The translations under genes and the position numbers were made by a program. A stretch of 64,000 nucleotides of DNA from Cesiribacteraceae bacterium YIM B00369 (GTDB lineage: Bacteria; Bacteroidota; Bacteroidia; Cytophagales; Cyclobacteriaceae), in NCBI GenBank assembly GCA_017948555.1, contig JAFMYY010000006.1:1-64000 (forward strand), written 5' to 3'. The notes beneath the pieces are model-generated. The model was not told where the DNA came from, did no database searches, and was given only the letters and a program-made list of their open reading frames with translations. Positions 8,747 to 17,464 of the stretch are shown piece by piece. Position 1 is the first letter of the stretch, and every line of letters starts with the position of its first letter.

Positions 8747-10219
8747 TTATTTTTTGAATTTAGTCTCTTTTAGGTTATATAAATATTGAAAAATAATGAA
8801 CATGTTCTTCCACAGGAAATAGCTGACTATTAGCACTGCCAGTATAGTAACTCCCATTTTAATTAAGAGTAAAAGTAAAAATGAAAAATGGGTTAAGTTA
8901 TTTACGAAATAACTTAAGGCAAAAAAAATGATTAGAAGTAAAAAATATTTAAAGGTTGGCCAGTTTATTTTATCTATTCTTTTACTAACAAGTACAGCCA
9001 TACCGGCTAAAACCAACTGAGAGCTTAAAGTTGCATAAGCTGCACCATAAAGTCCAAACCGTGGAATGAAAATAATATTTAGAATCAGGTTAATTAGATT
9101 TGCTGAGATTGTACAAACTGTAACCAAATAGACCTTTTCTTTCTTGTAAAATAATATGCAGGTATGGATGTAATAAATTACCGTTGCAACAAAAGAAAAA
9201 GAAATAATGGGTAAAAGGTTTAAACTTTCTAAGTAAGCCTTATCAATTAACAGTTTAAAAATTTCAGGTCCCCAGATAGATAATCCAAAGGCACCTAATA
9301 GACAGGTTGCAAAGAAAATGGAAGCACTTTCTTTTATCTGTATTCGGCCTTCCTTGTCTTCAATATTATTGAAAAAGTTTGGAACAAATGCTCTGTTGAA
9401 ACTATTAGAAATAACATCTACGGGATAACTTAACTGGAAACCCATATAGTACAAACCGGTTGCCTTTGCATCTAAATAACCATTGATGAGAAAGCGGTCA
9501 ACAGTTACAGCAAGCTGACCTGCCATTGAGTGAGGTATTAATGGTAGTGAGTATTTTAATGCCTCCTTAATGAAGGTAAAATCAATTGCAAATTTAAAAA
9601 AAGATCTTAGGTAGAATAACCCGATAATTGAAAAAAGGAAAGAAGAAACAACTGTGGCTATCAAAATTCCAACTCCTCCAAATTCAAACAATACAACTAA
9701 TGTAAGAGTAAGCGTTAAATGAGTAAGAAAATACCCAATACTTATAATCGAAAAAGCTTTGGCATTTTCTATAGTTTGGCAGAACCCTAATACCAGTAAA
9801 TAAAATGGTTGGGCAAACAATATTAAAAGTCCAAGGAAGATATAAGGATAAAAATCAATATTGGGCAGAAATATTTTAATAAAAAAGGGACCAACCAAAA
9901 GAAAAAATGAAAATGCCAGTGTGGCATTAGCCAACAAACAGATAAGAAGTGTGCTGATTTTCTTTTTCAGTTCTTCAAAATCTTTTTTGTAATCATAATA
10001 AAACCTGACTATTGCAGCATCAAAAGACAACGTAAAGAAAACAGTTAAAATTGCCACCATAGCAAGAACAAGGGAAATAATCCCGTATTCTTTAGGGTCA
10101 ATGTACACAGAATAAACTGGTATAAGGAAGAAAGCTACACCCTTTTGAAATACAGTTGTTACAGTATATATCATGGAATTTCTTCCAAACTTTTTAGACA
10201 TATTTGAAAATCCTTTCAA
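8747..10219 (-). CDS. Wzx-type polysaccharide flippase
   Basis: This 490-residue, very hydrophobic protein has about 12-14 predicted membrane segments and belongs to the MOP/MATE-like polysaccharide transporter superfamily. It begins near GRNSMIYTVTTVFQKGVAFF, the usual oligosaccharide-flippase N-terminus. It would turn lipid-linked repeat units from the cytoplasmic to the periplasmic face of the inner membrane. A start at the internal methionine (10201, MSKKFGRN) is as plausible as the one given. It follows the GT-B-like gene by 26 bases. No Wzy polymerase is recognisable next to it, which is unusual for a complete Wzx/Wzy locus. Confidence 0.85.
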   Translation of the reverse strand: MKGFSNMSKKFGRNSMIYTVTTVFQKGVAFFLIPVYSVYIDPKEYGIISLVLAMVAILTVFFTLSFDAAIVRFYYDYKKDFEELKKKISTLLICLLANATLAFSFFLLVGPFFIKIFLPNIDFYPYIFLGLLILFAQPFYLLVLGFCQTIENAKAFSIISIGYFLTHLTLTLTLVVLFEFGGVGILIATVVSSFLFSIIGLFYLRSFFKFAIDFTFIKEALKYSLPLIPHSMAGQLAVTVDRFLINGYLDAKATGLYYMGFQLSYPVDVISNSFNRAFVPNFFNNIEDKEGRIQIKESASIFFATCLLGAFGLSIWGPEIFKLLIDKAYLESLNLLPIISFSFVATVIYYIHTCILFYKKEKVYLVTVCTISANLINLILNIIFIPRFGLYGAAYATLSSQLVLAGMAVLVSKRIDKINWPTFKYFLLLIIFFALSYFVNNLTHFSFLLLLLIKMGVTILAVLIVSYFLWKNMFIIFQYLYNLKETKFKK

Positions 10220-10245
10220 AGGACTTATTTAGATCATTAACAGAT

Positions 10246-11643
10246 TTATGAATTAATAAATTTAGTGATAAAGAACTGGAAATTTTTTTTCCAATTCTTT
10301 TCCCAAAGAACGCGTGTTGAGGGTTTCTGAATGGAGAAAAAATTTATTTCACTCACCTGGGAGCTTATATCCAAAACGCGGAATGGTGTGTTCTTAGTCA
10401 CATTAGTGCGACAATGGTCTGTGCCGATCAAGAAGGCAGGCAAATCGTACACAGTTGCTTCGAATATAGCTGTTGACATTTCGCCGAAGATGACAGCACA
10501 TGTAGATAGTGATTCATAAATATTTTCTTTCGAATCAATCTCATATCCTATTCTTATAAGATCGTCATATTTAGTATATGCTACGGAGCGTTCCCATGGG
10601 TGAGGCCTTAATACAAATTCATAGTCTCTAAACGACTGGTTGTTTTTCAGGTGCTTGCAGAAGTTTACAAGCTGTTCTTTTGAGGTGCCTGTTCCTAAAA
10701 TAAGTACTCTTTTCTCTGATCTTTTAGGAAACTTTAGCAGGCAGTCTTCCAAATATGGATTGCCGATTTCCACCTTTTCTGATGGAAGGTTAATGGAGTT
10801 TGACCAATATTGAGAGTATGATAGGAAATAATCCGGAAGATAAGGGAGGAAATTATCAACAACTCCCTTTCCAAAGGCATATGCTAAGTGGTTTTCATTT
10901 ATAAGGCCATGCTGTAATTCCGCAACCGGTATTTTAAGACTTTTAGAAGCAAGAAGTAACGGTAATTTACTTCCATAAGATGCGTCCTCCAGAAATATAA
11001 TTTTTGGAGCTTTTTTTGAAAGAAAGCTTTTATAGAAGGATAATTCGGTTTTAATCTGAAAAACCTGTTTTGCAAAAATAGTTTGACAATCTTCCCAAAA
11101 TCTATCATCTACGTTTAGAGGAGCGATGGAATGTAAATATTTTATGAGATTGTTAATCTCATTTTGGGCTTCATGCTCAAATTTTTTACTTCTGAAGAAG
11201 GATTTGGCTTTTGTAACTGCCTTTAATGATAAAGAGTAATATACATCACTATGAACTCTTGGTTTAACAACTTTTAGTCCATGTAAATCTTCAACCAAAG
11301 CAGCTTTTTGTGGTATTTGAAAATAAAAGTAATCAGTAACCCTATTGAAATACTCACCACTATTTAACTTTACATTGGTTACTCCTGAATTAAAGAAAAT
11401 TACTTCTTTAGATTTGATAAGGAAAGGGTTCTTTAAAGATGTAGTTATAAGGCTGTTTAATATGGATTGAAAGCTTTTGTTGTGGGTTGAACTTGTTGCA
11501 GTTAAATTATTCACCCTTGCGCTATACATATCCAGAAAAACAAATCGTACAAAAGGCCACAAGGGCAAACCAAGTTCTGGCAGTGTGAAATGGAGGATCA
11601 TCTCAGACTGCTCAAAAGCATTTACTATATCTTTTCCTTTCAT
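10246..11643 (-). CDS. Putative GT-B-fold glycan transferase
   Basis: This is a 465-residue cytoplasmic protein without membrane segments that I cannot assign to a named family with confidence. The C-terminal half looks like a GT-B nucleotide-sugar-binding domain. It has ELQHG near residue 243, a Rossmann-like strand RVLILGTGTSKEQL, then FVLRPHPWE near 348 and GEMSTAIFEA with a downstream DLPAFLI. The QHG and RPHP pair resembles capsule, CDP-glycerophosphotransferase and polysialyltransferase-like enzymes. It is the only candidate glycosyltransferase in the locus, directly upstream of the flippase, so transfer of legionaminic or diamino-uronic acid is a reasonable but untested guess. Confidence 0.55.
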   Translation of the reverse strand: MKGKDIVNAFEQSEMILHFTLPELGLPLWPFVRFVFLDMYSARVNNLTATSSTHNKSFQSILNSLITTSLKNPFLIKSKEVIFFNSGVTNVKLNSGEYFNRVTDYFYFQIPQKAALVEDLHGLKVVKPRVHSDVYYSLSLKAVTKAKSFFRSKKFEHEAQNEINNLIKYLHSIAPLNVDDRFWEDCQTIFAKQVFQIKTELSFYKSFLSKKAPKIIFLEDASYGSKLPLLLASKSLKIPVAELQHGLINENHLAYAFGKGVVDNFLPYLPDYFLSYSQYWSNSINLPSEKVEIGNPYLEDCLLKFPKRSEKRVLILGTGTSKEQLVNFCKHLKNNQSFRDYEFVLRPHPWERSVAYTKYDDLIRIGYEIDSKENIYESLSTCAVIFGEMSTAIFEATVYDLPAFLIGTDHCRTNVTKNTPFRVLDISSQVSEINFFSIQKPSTRVLWEKNWKKNFQFFITKFINS

Positions 11644-11714
11644 TTATTATGAAAAATGTGGAGGTTAAGTTTTTTGAAGACTAATCAAGAACTATAAGTT
11701 CTTATTTTCCTATA

Positions 11715-11763
11715 AAAAGACAGGAAAAGGCTCTTGTCTTTAATGAAAGTACCTTTTCCTGTT
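11715..11763 (-). terminator. Intra-locus hairpin terminator or attenuator
   Basis: ACAGGAAAAGG (11720-11730) pairs perfectly with CCTTTTCCTGT (11752-11762). On the minus strand the stem is followed by CTTTTTATA. It lies between the 410-residue amidotransferase gene and the GT-B-like gene, so the long leg/wbp transcript probably ends or is attenuated here. Confidence 0.7.
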
Positions 11764-11820
11764 TGATTGATTTTTCCTACGAAACTGTAACAGGTCTTTT
11801 GAAATCCAATATTTATGATT

Positions 11821-13053
11821 CTAGTCTTCTAATCCACAGCCCCAAACGTTATGACGTAATTGCCAATCTCCTTTTTCATTTTTATCCCAAAGGTGAGGCG
11901 ATCTTGCTTTGTCGCATAGTTCATGGAAGTGCTGAGGATCCATTTCAATGTATTCCATAATTTCGTTGAAGTACTTATCCGGAAACTCTCCATCGAACCT
12001 TTTTACTAATGCAACTCCTTCTTCCCTGGTAATATGTTTATTTCTGATTTCCTGAGAAGCGTCATAAGTTGCCCTTCCAAGCCCAAACTTCATATAAGTT
12101 GTATAGTAATGCAGGTCATCAATTTTATCATCGATACTGTTGTATTTACTATAAGTTCCCTGAGTTCTGAATGGTCTTGCTTTAAAGCCTGTATTCTCAA
12201 CAGCATAATAATATACTTCCTGTGGAGTCCATTTAAGATAATATCCAAGGTAATGAACTTCTATCTTTGACTTCTCCAGCTCTTCAGGTGTGGCTGGTAA
12301 AAAGGATTGTAAATCACCTAATTTCAGGTCATATTTTTCCTGTAACTCTTTTATAGAAGCACCACCGAGATAGATGTCATCCAGATTATTAAAGCTAAAA
12401 TATGATTTATCTCTTAAAGAAGATGCATTATCAGCAATTGGGTTTCCATACTCAGCTTCGTTTTCTCCATAAAATATCAAAGGAATTCCATACTTAGCTG
12501 CAATTTTTGGAGCTAAATTCTTCTGGCCCAGAATAAAGGTTTGGAAGGGGTGTAAAAGCCTTTCAATAGATAATTTTGTGAGAATTTTCATGGCTTTTCC
12601 ATTCCTGTTGAAAGAGATGTTGTCGAAGCCACTGTCAACCCAGTTTTTCCAGTTCTTATAACCATACTCTGTATAAAGAATTGGTGGCCAGGTTACTGTT
12701 AAAGGATTCATCCCATACTTGTATTTTAGTACGTGAGCCTGATAAGCACTATCTTTTCCTCCACTTCCGGGTACAAGACAATCGTACCCTCCATCATTTC
12801 TTCTGTACTTATCTAACAATTTCAGGAGTTCCTCTTCTCTCTGTTGCCAGTTTATATTCTCCTTCATTTCAGCAGTTCGGCAAGCATCGCATATTCCTTC
12901 TTCATCAATATGCATAGTAACTTTTTTGCTTTCCTTTGTGTGTTTGTGTTCGGCAGTAGAGGCAGGTCTTTGATTCGACATTACACATCTCTTGCAGAAC
13001 TTTACATCTTGAGGTAGCCCATAGTATGCTTCTAATTTATTTTCGTTGCTCAT
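11821..13053 (-). CDS. N-acetyl sugar amidotransferase, PtmG-like (cassette 2)
   Basis: This 410-residue PP-loop amidotransferase is distinct from the one at 958-2073. The ATP loop is PGSGGKDS at residues 95-102, and CxxC pairs lie at Cys20/23 and Cys55/58. The region after the loop (YKYGMNPLTVTWPP) is characteristic of this subgroup. It would use ammonia from the adjacent HisH and HisF-like proteins to make an acetamidino sugar. It is directly joined to the legionaminic-acid genes, so legionaminic acid is its likely substrate, as for Campylobacter PtmG. Nine bases separate it from hisH. The terminator at 11715-11763 follows it. Confidence 0.87.
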   Translation of the reverse strand: MSNENKLEAYYGLPQDVKFCKRCVMSNQRPASTAEHKHTKESKKVTMHIDEEGICDACRTAEMKENINWQQREEELLKLLDKYRRNDGGYDCLVPGSGGKDSAYQAHVLKYKYGMNPLTVTWPPILYTEYGYKNWKNWVDSGFDNISFNRNGKAMKILTKLSIERLLHPFQTFILGQKNLAPKIAAKYGIPLIFYGENEAEYGNPIADNASSLRDKSYFSFNNLDDIYLGGASIKELQEKYDLKLGDLQSFLPATPEELEKSKIEVHYLGYYLKWTPQEVYYYAVENTGFKARPFRTQGTYSKYNSIDDKIDDLHYYTTYMKFGLGRATYDASQEIRNKHITREEGVALVKRFDGEFPDKYFNEIMEYIEMDPQHFHELCDKARSPHLWDKNEKGDWQLRHNVWGCGLED

Positions 13054-13061
13054 TTCTTTGT

Positions 13062-13718
13062 TTAAATTAAGTTATGCTGAATTGCCCAGTTTTTATAGAT
13101 AGAAAGTCCTTTTGCTCCGCTTTTTTCAGGATGAAATTGGGTGGCTACAATATTTTTATTTTTGATGACTCCCGAACAATATTCTACTCCTTCATAATCT
13201 GTCAAAGAAAGGATATTTTCCTTATTATCGGATTTAACATAATAGGAATGAACAAAATACATATAATCATCTTCGTTTATATCCTGGAGAGGAGTATCTT
13301 TCCATCCATTTTCTGCTTTATATATTTTATTCCATCCAATTTGAGGAACTTTCATTTTGGCTCCTTCTTTATTCTCTTTAGGAAATTTTTTTATACTACC
13401 TGATATAAAATCAAGCCCTTTTCCTGCTCCAAATTCTTCGCTTTCAGTAAAAAGTAATTGTTGGCCTAAACAAACCCCAAATAGTGGCTTTCCTGCATCC
13501 ACTGCATCTTTTAACGGAATTATGAGGTCTAGATTTTCTAAGTTCGTCATAGCCTCAATAAAAGCACCTACACCAGGAAGAATAAAAGCATCTGCCTTTT
13601 CTATAAGGTTTTTATCTGAAGTTATTTCTGCGTTTATCCCAACATGATCACATGCTTGTTTAACGCTAAACAAATTACCTAAATGATAATCAAGGATTAA
13701 TACTTTTTTACCAGACAT
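13062..13718 (-). CDS. hisH: HisH-like glutamine amidotransferase (cassette 2)
   Basis: This is a 218-residue class I glutaminase. The N-terminus KKVLILDYHLGNLFSV, the nucleophile elbow GVCLGQQLLF and the C-terminal FHPEKSG supply the features of HisH. It sits between the HisF-like gene (9-base gap) and the amidotransferase gene (8-base gap), so the three subunits are probably made together. The order here is hisF-hisH-amidotransferase, whereas cassette 1 is hisH-hisF-amidotransferase. The two cassettes are therefore probably not a recent tandem duplication. No histidine-pathway genes are nearby. Confidence 0.9.
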   Translation of the reverse strand: MSGKKVLILDYHLGNLFSVKQACDHVGINAEITSDKNLIEKADAFILPGVGAFIEAMTNLENLDLIIPLKDAVDAGKPLFGVCLGQQLLFTESEEFGAGKGLDFISGSIKKFPKENKEGAKMKVPQIGWNKIYKAENGWKDTPLQDINEDDYMYFVHSYYVKSDNKENILSLTDYEGVEYCSGVIKNKNIVATQFHPEKSGAKGLSIYKNWAIQHNLI

Positions 13719-13727
13719 ATTTTTGGA

Positions 13728-14582
13728 CTATATAATTCTACAGGATATTTCCTGTTCACACAAATACTTTTTTAATTCAGGAAGGGTGGTAGTTTCAAAC
13801 TTATGAAAGGATCTTTTGGCTTTCAGAAATTCAACATTTCCTTCTGTATCAGAGGCTGAATTGCTTTGGTTATTCTTTATGTAATCATAGTGGAGAATAG
13901 ATGCAATAGAAACTGCATCTGCAAAACCTTTGGAAATAACCTCTGCAACATCTTCTTTTTTTCCGGCTCCCCCATGAGCAATAACAGGTACGGAAACACT
14001 TTGAGCAACCTGTCGAACCAGTTCTATATCAAAGCCCTCTCCCGTTCCTTCTTTATCTACAGAAGTAATAACAATTTCTCCGGCACCCATTTCATCAATT
14101 TGTTGGGCCCACTTAATCACCTCCATTCCTGTGTGTTCTCTTCCATTATCAGTATACGCCAAGTATTTTCCATCTGATTGCTTGATTGCCTCAATAGCTA
14201 CTACAACTGTTGAAGAGCCAAACCTTAATACAGCATCGCGAATAACGGAAGGGTTTCGTATTGCGGCTGTGTTAAGACACACCTTATCTGCTCCAGCTCT
14301 TAAAACACTCTTTACATCTTCTATTGTTCTAAGACCACCCCCAACTGTTATCGGTATATAAATTTGTTTGGCTGTTTTTGTGATTATATCGTGTAAGCTG
14401 TTTCGCTCATAGAGGCTTGCTACTACATCCTGAAAAATGAGTTCATCTGCTCCCTGTTCGTAATAAAACTTTGCAAATTCTTCAGGCTTTCCCATTACCC
14501 TTAGACCTTCCAGGTGAATTCCTTTTACAAGGTTGGGTCCTTTAATGTCCAGTCTGGGAATAATTCTTATGTTCTTTTTCAT
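13728..14582 (-). CDS. hisF: HisF-like cyclase-fold subunit (cassette 2)
   Basis: This 284-residue HisF homologue is about 30 residues longer than usual because of a charged C-terminal extension after IASILHYDYI. The N-terminal catalytic aspartate is kept (Asp12 in PRLDIKG), but the counterpart of Asp130 is Glu131 in VVVAIEAIK. This is the reverse of cassette 1, where the first aspartate is lost. The barrel otherwise looks complete, including GGGLRTIEDV and VIAHGGAG. It probably acts as the ammonia-conducting partner of HisH and the 410-residue amidotransferase. Replacement by glutamate might leave some cyclase activity, which only an assay could show. Confidence 0.9.
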   Translation of the reverse strand: MKKNIRIIPRLDIKGPNLVKGIHLEGLRVMGKPEEFAKFYYEQGADELIFQDVVASLYERNSLHDIITKTAKQIYIPITVGGGLRTIEDVKSVLRAGADKVCLNTAAIRNPSVIRDAVLRFGSSTVVVAIEAIKQSDGKYLAYTDNGREHTGMEVIKWAQQIDEMGAGEIVITSVDKEGTGEGFDIELVRQVAQSVSVPVIAHGGAGKKEDVAEVISKGFADAVSIASILHYDYIKNNQSNSASDTEGNVEFLKAKRSFHKFETTTLPELKKYLCEQEISCRII

Positions 14583-14606
14583 TTTAATTATTTAGCAGAT
14601 TTTTGA

Positions 14607-15308
14607 CTATGATACTGCTGGCTTTAATAAATTGCTATCAAGTACAGTTTCTGCCAAGAGCCAGTCTAGTTTAGTGTCAATATCAATAGAATGCAAATCA
14701 TCCATTACAAACTTCTTTACCCTTTCGAACTGTGAGAATTGAGTGCTTTTAATGGATTGTGCATTTATCACATATACAGAGCCATTGTAAGCGTAAACCT
14801 GAGGTGCATCTTGTCTTCTGGTAAAATTACTTTTTTTCGAAAGTTCAAGGTATCCATTGTTCTCTTCGAACAGCGAAAAATAAGGATTGAGATGGGGTTC
14901 TTTTACCGAAACAACCATATCCAAATCAGTATTATAAATCTTTATCATCTCTTTTACATCCTGTAGCCGCCGGAAAGGGGAAGTAGGTTGAAGCAACAAA
15001 ACAACATCATAAAAGCGGTTTTGCCTTGCATAAAACTCCAAGGCATGAAGAATTACATCTCTTGAATTCGCCTGATCTGTTGCCAATTCAGCTGGCCGCA
15101 AAAACGGGAGCTTAACACCAGCGGCCTCTGCTACCTCCTGTATCTCTTTACTATCTGTACTAACACAAATATCCTCTATCGAATCAGCTAGTTCTCTTGC
15201 CAAGTCAATACTATAGTGGATAAGGGGTTTGCTTCCAAGGACCTTAATATTTTTTTTTGGTAAACCTTTGGACCCACCTCTTGCCGGAATAAGAAACAGT
15301 AACTTCAT
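14607..15308 (-). CDS. legF: CMP-legionaminate/acylneuraminate cytidylyltransferase
   Basis: This 233-residue enzyme activates a nonulosonic acid with CTP to the CMP-sugar used by transferases. The CTP-binding signature IPARGGSKGLPKKN spans residues 7-20, and SVYVINA and LLLQPTSPFR fit the CMP-sialate synthetase family. Length matches the family. It lies 3 bases downstream of the ptmE-like gene in a run with legI and legG, so CMP-legionaminic acid is the likely product. NeuA-type sialic-acid activation cannot be excluded from this gene alone. The upstream legB and legC homologues favour legionaminate. Confidence 0.88.
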   Translation of the reverse strand: MKLLFLIPARGGSKGLPKKNIKVLGSKPLIHYSIDLARELADSIEDICVSTDSKEIQEVAEAAGVKLPFLRPAELATDQANSRDVILHALEFYARQNRFYDVVLLLQPTSPFRRLQDVKEMIKIYNTDLDMVVSVKEPHLNPYFSLFEENNGYLELSKKSNFTRRQDAPQVYAYNGSVYVINAQSIKSTQFSQFERVKKFVMDDLHSIDIDTKLDWLLAETVLDSNLLKPAVS

Positions 15309-15311
15309 TTT

Positions 15312-16358
15312 TTATAATTTAATGTATCTTATATCTCGCTGTGCTTTTTCAAAGTCCTCCATTCTACCGATATCCAGCCAGTAAGAAAAATGAGGATAAT
15401 TTACAACTTTTCCATTTTGCTTGATCAGATCTTCCATTAAATCGGTAGCATTATAGAATTTATCAAAAGGAATTTTATTTAGTACCTCTTTCTTTATCAG
15501 ATAAATTCCTGCATTAGAATAGTATGTATAAGTTGGTTTTTCAACCAGAGAGCGAACAACAGTATTTTCTGTTTCCAAAACGCCAAAAGGTACATTAACT
15601 TTATAAGGTATTGATGCTACTACCAGGTCAGCTCCACTGTTTAGGAACTCCATATAAAATTCTTCAAAATCGATGTCCGTGAGCAAATCGCTATTCATGA
15701 AGAGAATGGAATCAAAATCATCAAACTTTCCAAGGCTTAAAGCTCCAACAGTTCCCAGAGATGATGTTTCCGTTATATATTCTATTTTGATTCCCTTGCT
15801 TTCGCCATTCTTAAAATATTCTTTTATTTTATCACCCAAATAGTTAACTGAAATATGGATGTTTTCCACGCCATAAGACATTAGCCTGTCTATATTATAT
15901 TCAATTATAGGTTTGTCCCCAACTTTAAGTAATGGTTTAGGAAGAGTTTCAGTTAGAGGCCTTAAACGTTTGCCTTCCCCGCCTGCCATAATTGCTACAT
16001 GAATAGGAAGGATGGTTTTTACTTCTGTCAGGTTAATAATTCTGTCTAAGGTAAAGTCGTTATTCACCACAGGAATTACATCGAGCAAATTTTCCCTGTA
16101 CTTTTTTACATCATGAATATTTATAGCTTCACTTTTTAAGTACTTGAAATTTCGGTTCATTATTGCAGTTACGGAATCTTCAATCACCTTTCCTCCAATT
16201 AATCCCCTTCTTATATCTCCGTCTGTAACAGAGCCTAACAATTTATGATCATTGTCTACAACAAATAAGGTTAAATGCTCTGTTAACTGATTTAACTTTT
16301 CTAAGGCTTCTTTAATATTTGCAGTACTTCTGATAATATGTAGTGAAAAGTCTGTCAT
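15312..16358 (-). CDS. ptmE: CBS-domain sugar-1-phosphate nucleotidyltransferase, PtmE-like
   Basis: This is a 348-residue fusion. Residues about 5-115 form a pair of CBS motifs (LLGSVTDGDIRRGL; LLDVIPVVNN), and 118-345 form a nucleotidyltransferase with AGGEGKRLRPLTETLPKPLL at 125-144. The architecture matches Campylobacter PtmE, which makes GDP-glucosamine to enter the GDP-linked legionaminic route. The substrate here is inferred from context. The other PtmF/PtmA-type steps of that route are not visible nearby. Its start overlaps the end of legG by 4 bases. Confidence 0.85.
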   Translation of the reverse strand: MTDFSLHIIRSTANIKEALEKLNQLTEHLTLFVVDNDHKLLGSVTDGDIRRGLIGGKVIEDSVTAIMNRNFKYLKSEAINIHDVKKYRENLLDVIPVVNNDFTLDRIINLTEVKTILPIHVAIMAGGEGKRLRPLTETLPKPLLKVGDKPIIEYNIDRLMSYGVENIHISVNYLGDKIKEYFKNGESKGIKIEYITETSSLGTVGALSLGKFDDFDSILFMNSDLLTDIDFEEFYMEFLNSGADLVVASIPYKVNVPFGVLETENTVVRSLVEKPTYTYYSNAGIYLIKKEVLNKIPFDKFYNATDLMEDLIKQNGKVVNYPHFSYWLDIGRMEDFEKAQRDIRYIKL

Positions 16359-17464
16359 ATCTTTTTTAAAATTTCAATAATCTTTTTTGTTGCTCCACCG
16401 TGGTAATAAATATTTCCTCCGGAAAATGTTCCTAATGATTCTATTTTATAAATAGTTTCCATAATGGAGTTATATTGAGCGGGACAGTGAAAAACGTTGG
16501 GTCCGCTAATTCTTCCTTCTTGCCTTTTTCCAACATTAATTACATATTTATTGAAAGAAGCAGCCTCTATTATTCCACTCGAGCTATTGCCAAGTAAAAA
16601 GGAACAGTATTCCATGCAGGAAAAATAACCTTTTGTGCCAAAATTTTCAATTAAAACAACTCTTTCTCCAACTTCTGCTTTAAGGCTGTACCATTTCTGG
16701 CGGATAGTATTTCCAAATGTATCTGCATTTGGTAAAGAAATAACTGCTGTATAGTCTTTAAGAATTTTAACTACTTCGCAGAGGGCATGAATATTTTCCA
16801 GATTTTTTTCAGGGGAAACTGTTTCAGGATGGTAGGTTATTAAAACAGATTTCTTTGAGGTATCGATTTTATAGAGGCTTTGGAATTCTTCTTTACTATA
16901 AAGCTTTACTGTTTCCAGGTTATCCAGACTTAAGGCACCTGCTGTCACAACTTTCGCATTATTCCCAACAAGATGCTTTACTTTTTCTGAGAATGCTTCA
17001 TTTGAGGTGAAATGATATAGGGAGGCAAGGGTAATTGAGTGCCTGTAAATATTATCAATCGCTCCTAAAGTAGTCTCGCCACCATGAATGTGGGCGAACT
17101 TAATGTTGAAAGGTATTCCTGCGGATACAGCTCCAAACATTTCGTACCTATCCCCCAGGCATAATACCACATGAAATTCAGAAGCATTTTCTTTCCAGAA
17201 ATCAGCAAACTTTAAAGCTGTTAAGGCATAGGCTGTAGCTATTGCATTTGCGTCATCATGAAGAAGGAGTGAATTGACCGTATGATTCACTTCAAAACCA
17301 TCATTCAATATTCCTCTAATTGTGTAGCCGTGAAAATGTGACAAATGAGTGCCAAAGGCAATTATTGATAGCTCAAAAGCATTCTCTTCTTTCAGGGCAT
17401 CCAGTAAAGGCTTATAAATGCCATAGTCAGCTCTGGAACTTGTAAGTACTCCTACTCTAATCAT
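16355..17464 (-). CDS. legG: Hydrolysing NDP-sugar 2-epimerase, LegG/NeuC type
   Basis: This 369-residue GT-B-fold enzyme removes the nucleotide and epimerises C2, giving the 6-carbon precursor of a nonulosonic acid. The start TSSRADYGIYKPLL, the FAHIHGGETT motif and LLGNSSSGIIEAAS near the C-terminus are typical of NeuC/LegG. In the legionaminic route it would release 2,4-diacetamido-2,4,6-trideoxymannose for LegI. It overlaps legI by 8 bases and ptmE by 4, so translation is probably coupled. Confidence 0.9.
   Translation of the reverse strand: MIRVGVLTSSRADYGIYKPLLDALKEENAFELSIIAFGTHLSHFHGYTIRGILNDGFEVNHTVNSLLLHDDANAIATAYALTALKFADFWKENASEFHVVLCLGDRYEMFGAVSAGIPFNIKFAHIHGGETTLGAIDNIYRHSITLASLYHFTSNEAFSEKVKHLVGNNAKVVTAGALSLDNLETVKLYSKEEFQSLYKIDTSKKSVLITYHPETVSPEKNLENIHALCEVVKILKDYTAVISLPNADTFGNTIRQKWYSLKAEVGERVVLIENFGTKGYFSCMEYCSFLLGNSSSGIIEAASFNKYVINVGKRQEGRISGPNVFHCPAQYNSIMETIYKIESLGTFSGGNIYYHGGATKKIIEILKKI

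Noticed and set aside
958-14582. HisH and HisF homologues as histidine-biosynthesis genes
   Set aside because: No other his genes are nearby, catalytic aspartates are altered, and both pairs adjoin PP-loop sugar amidotransferases.
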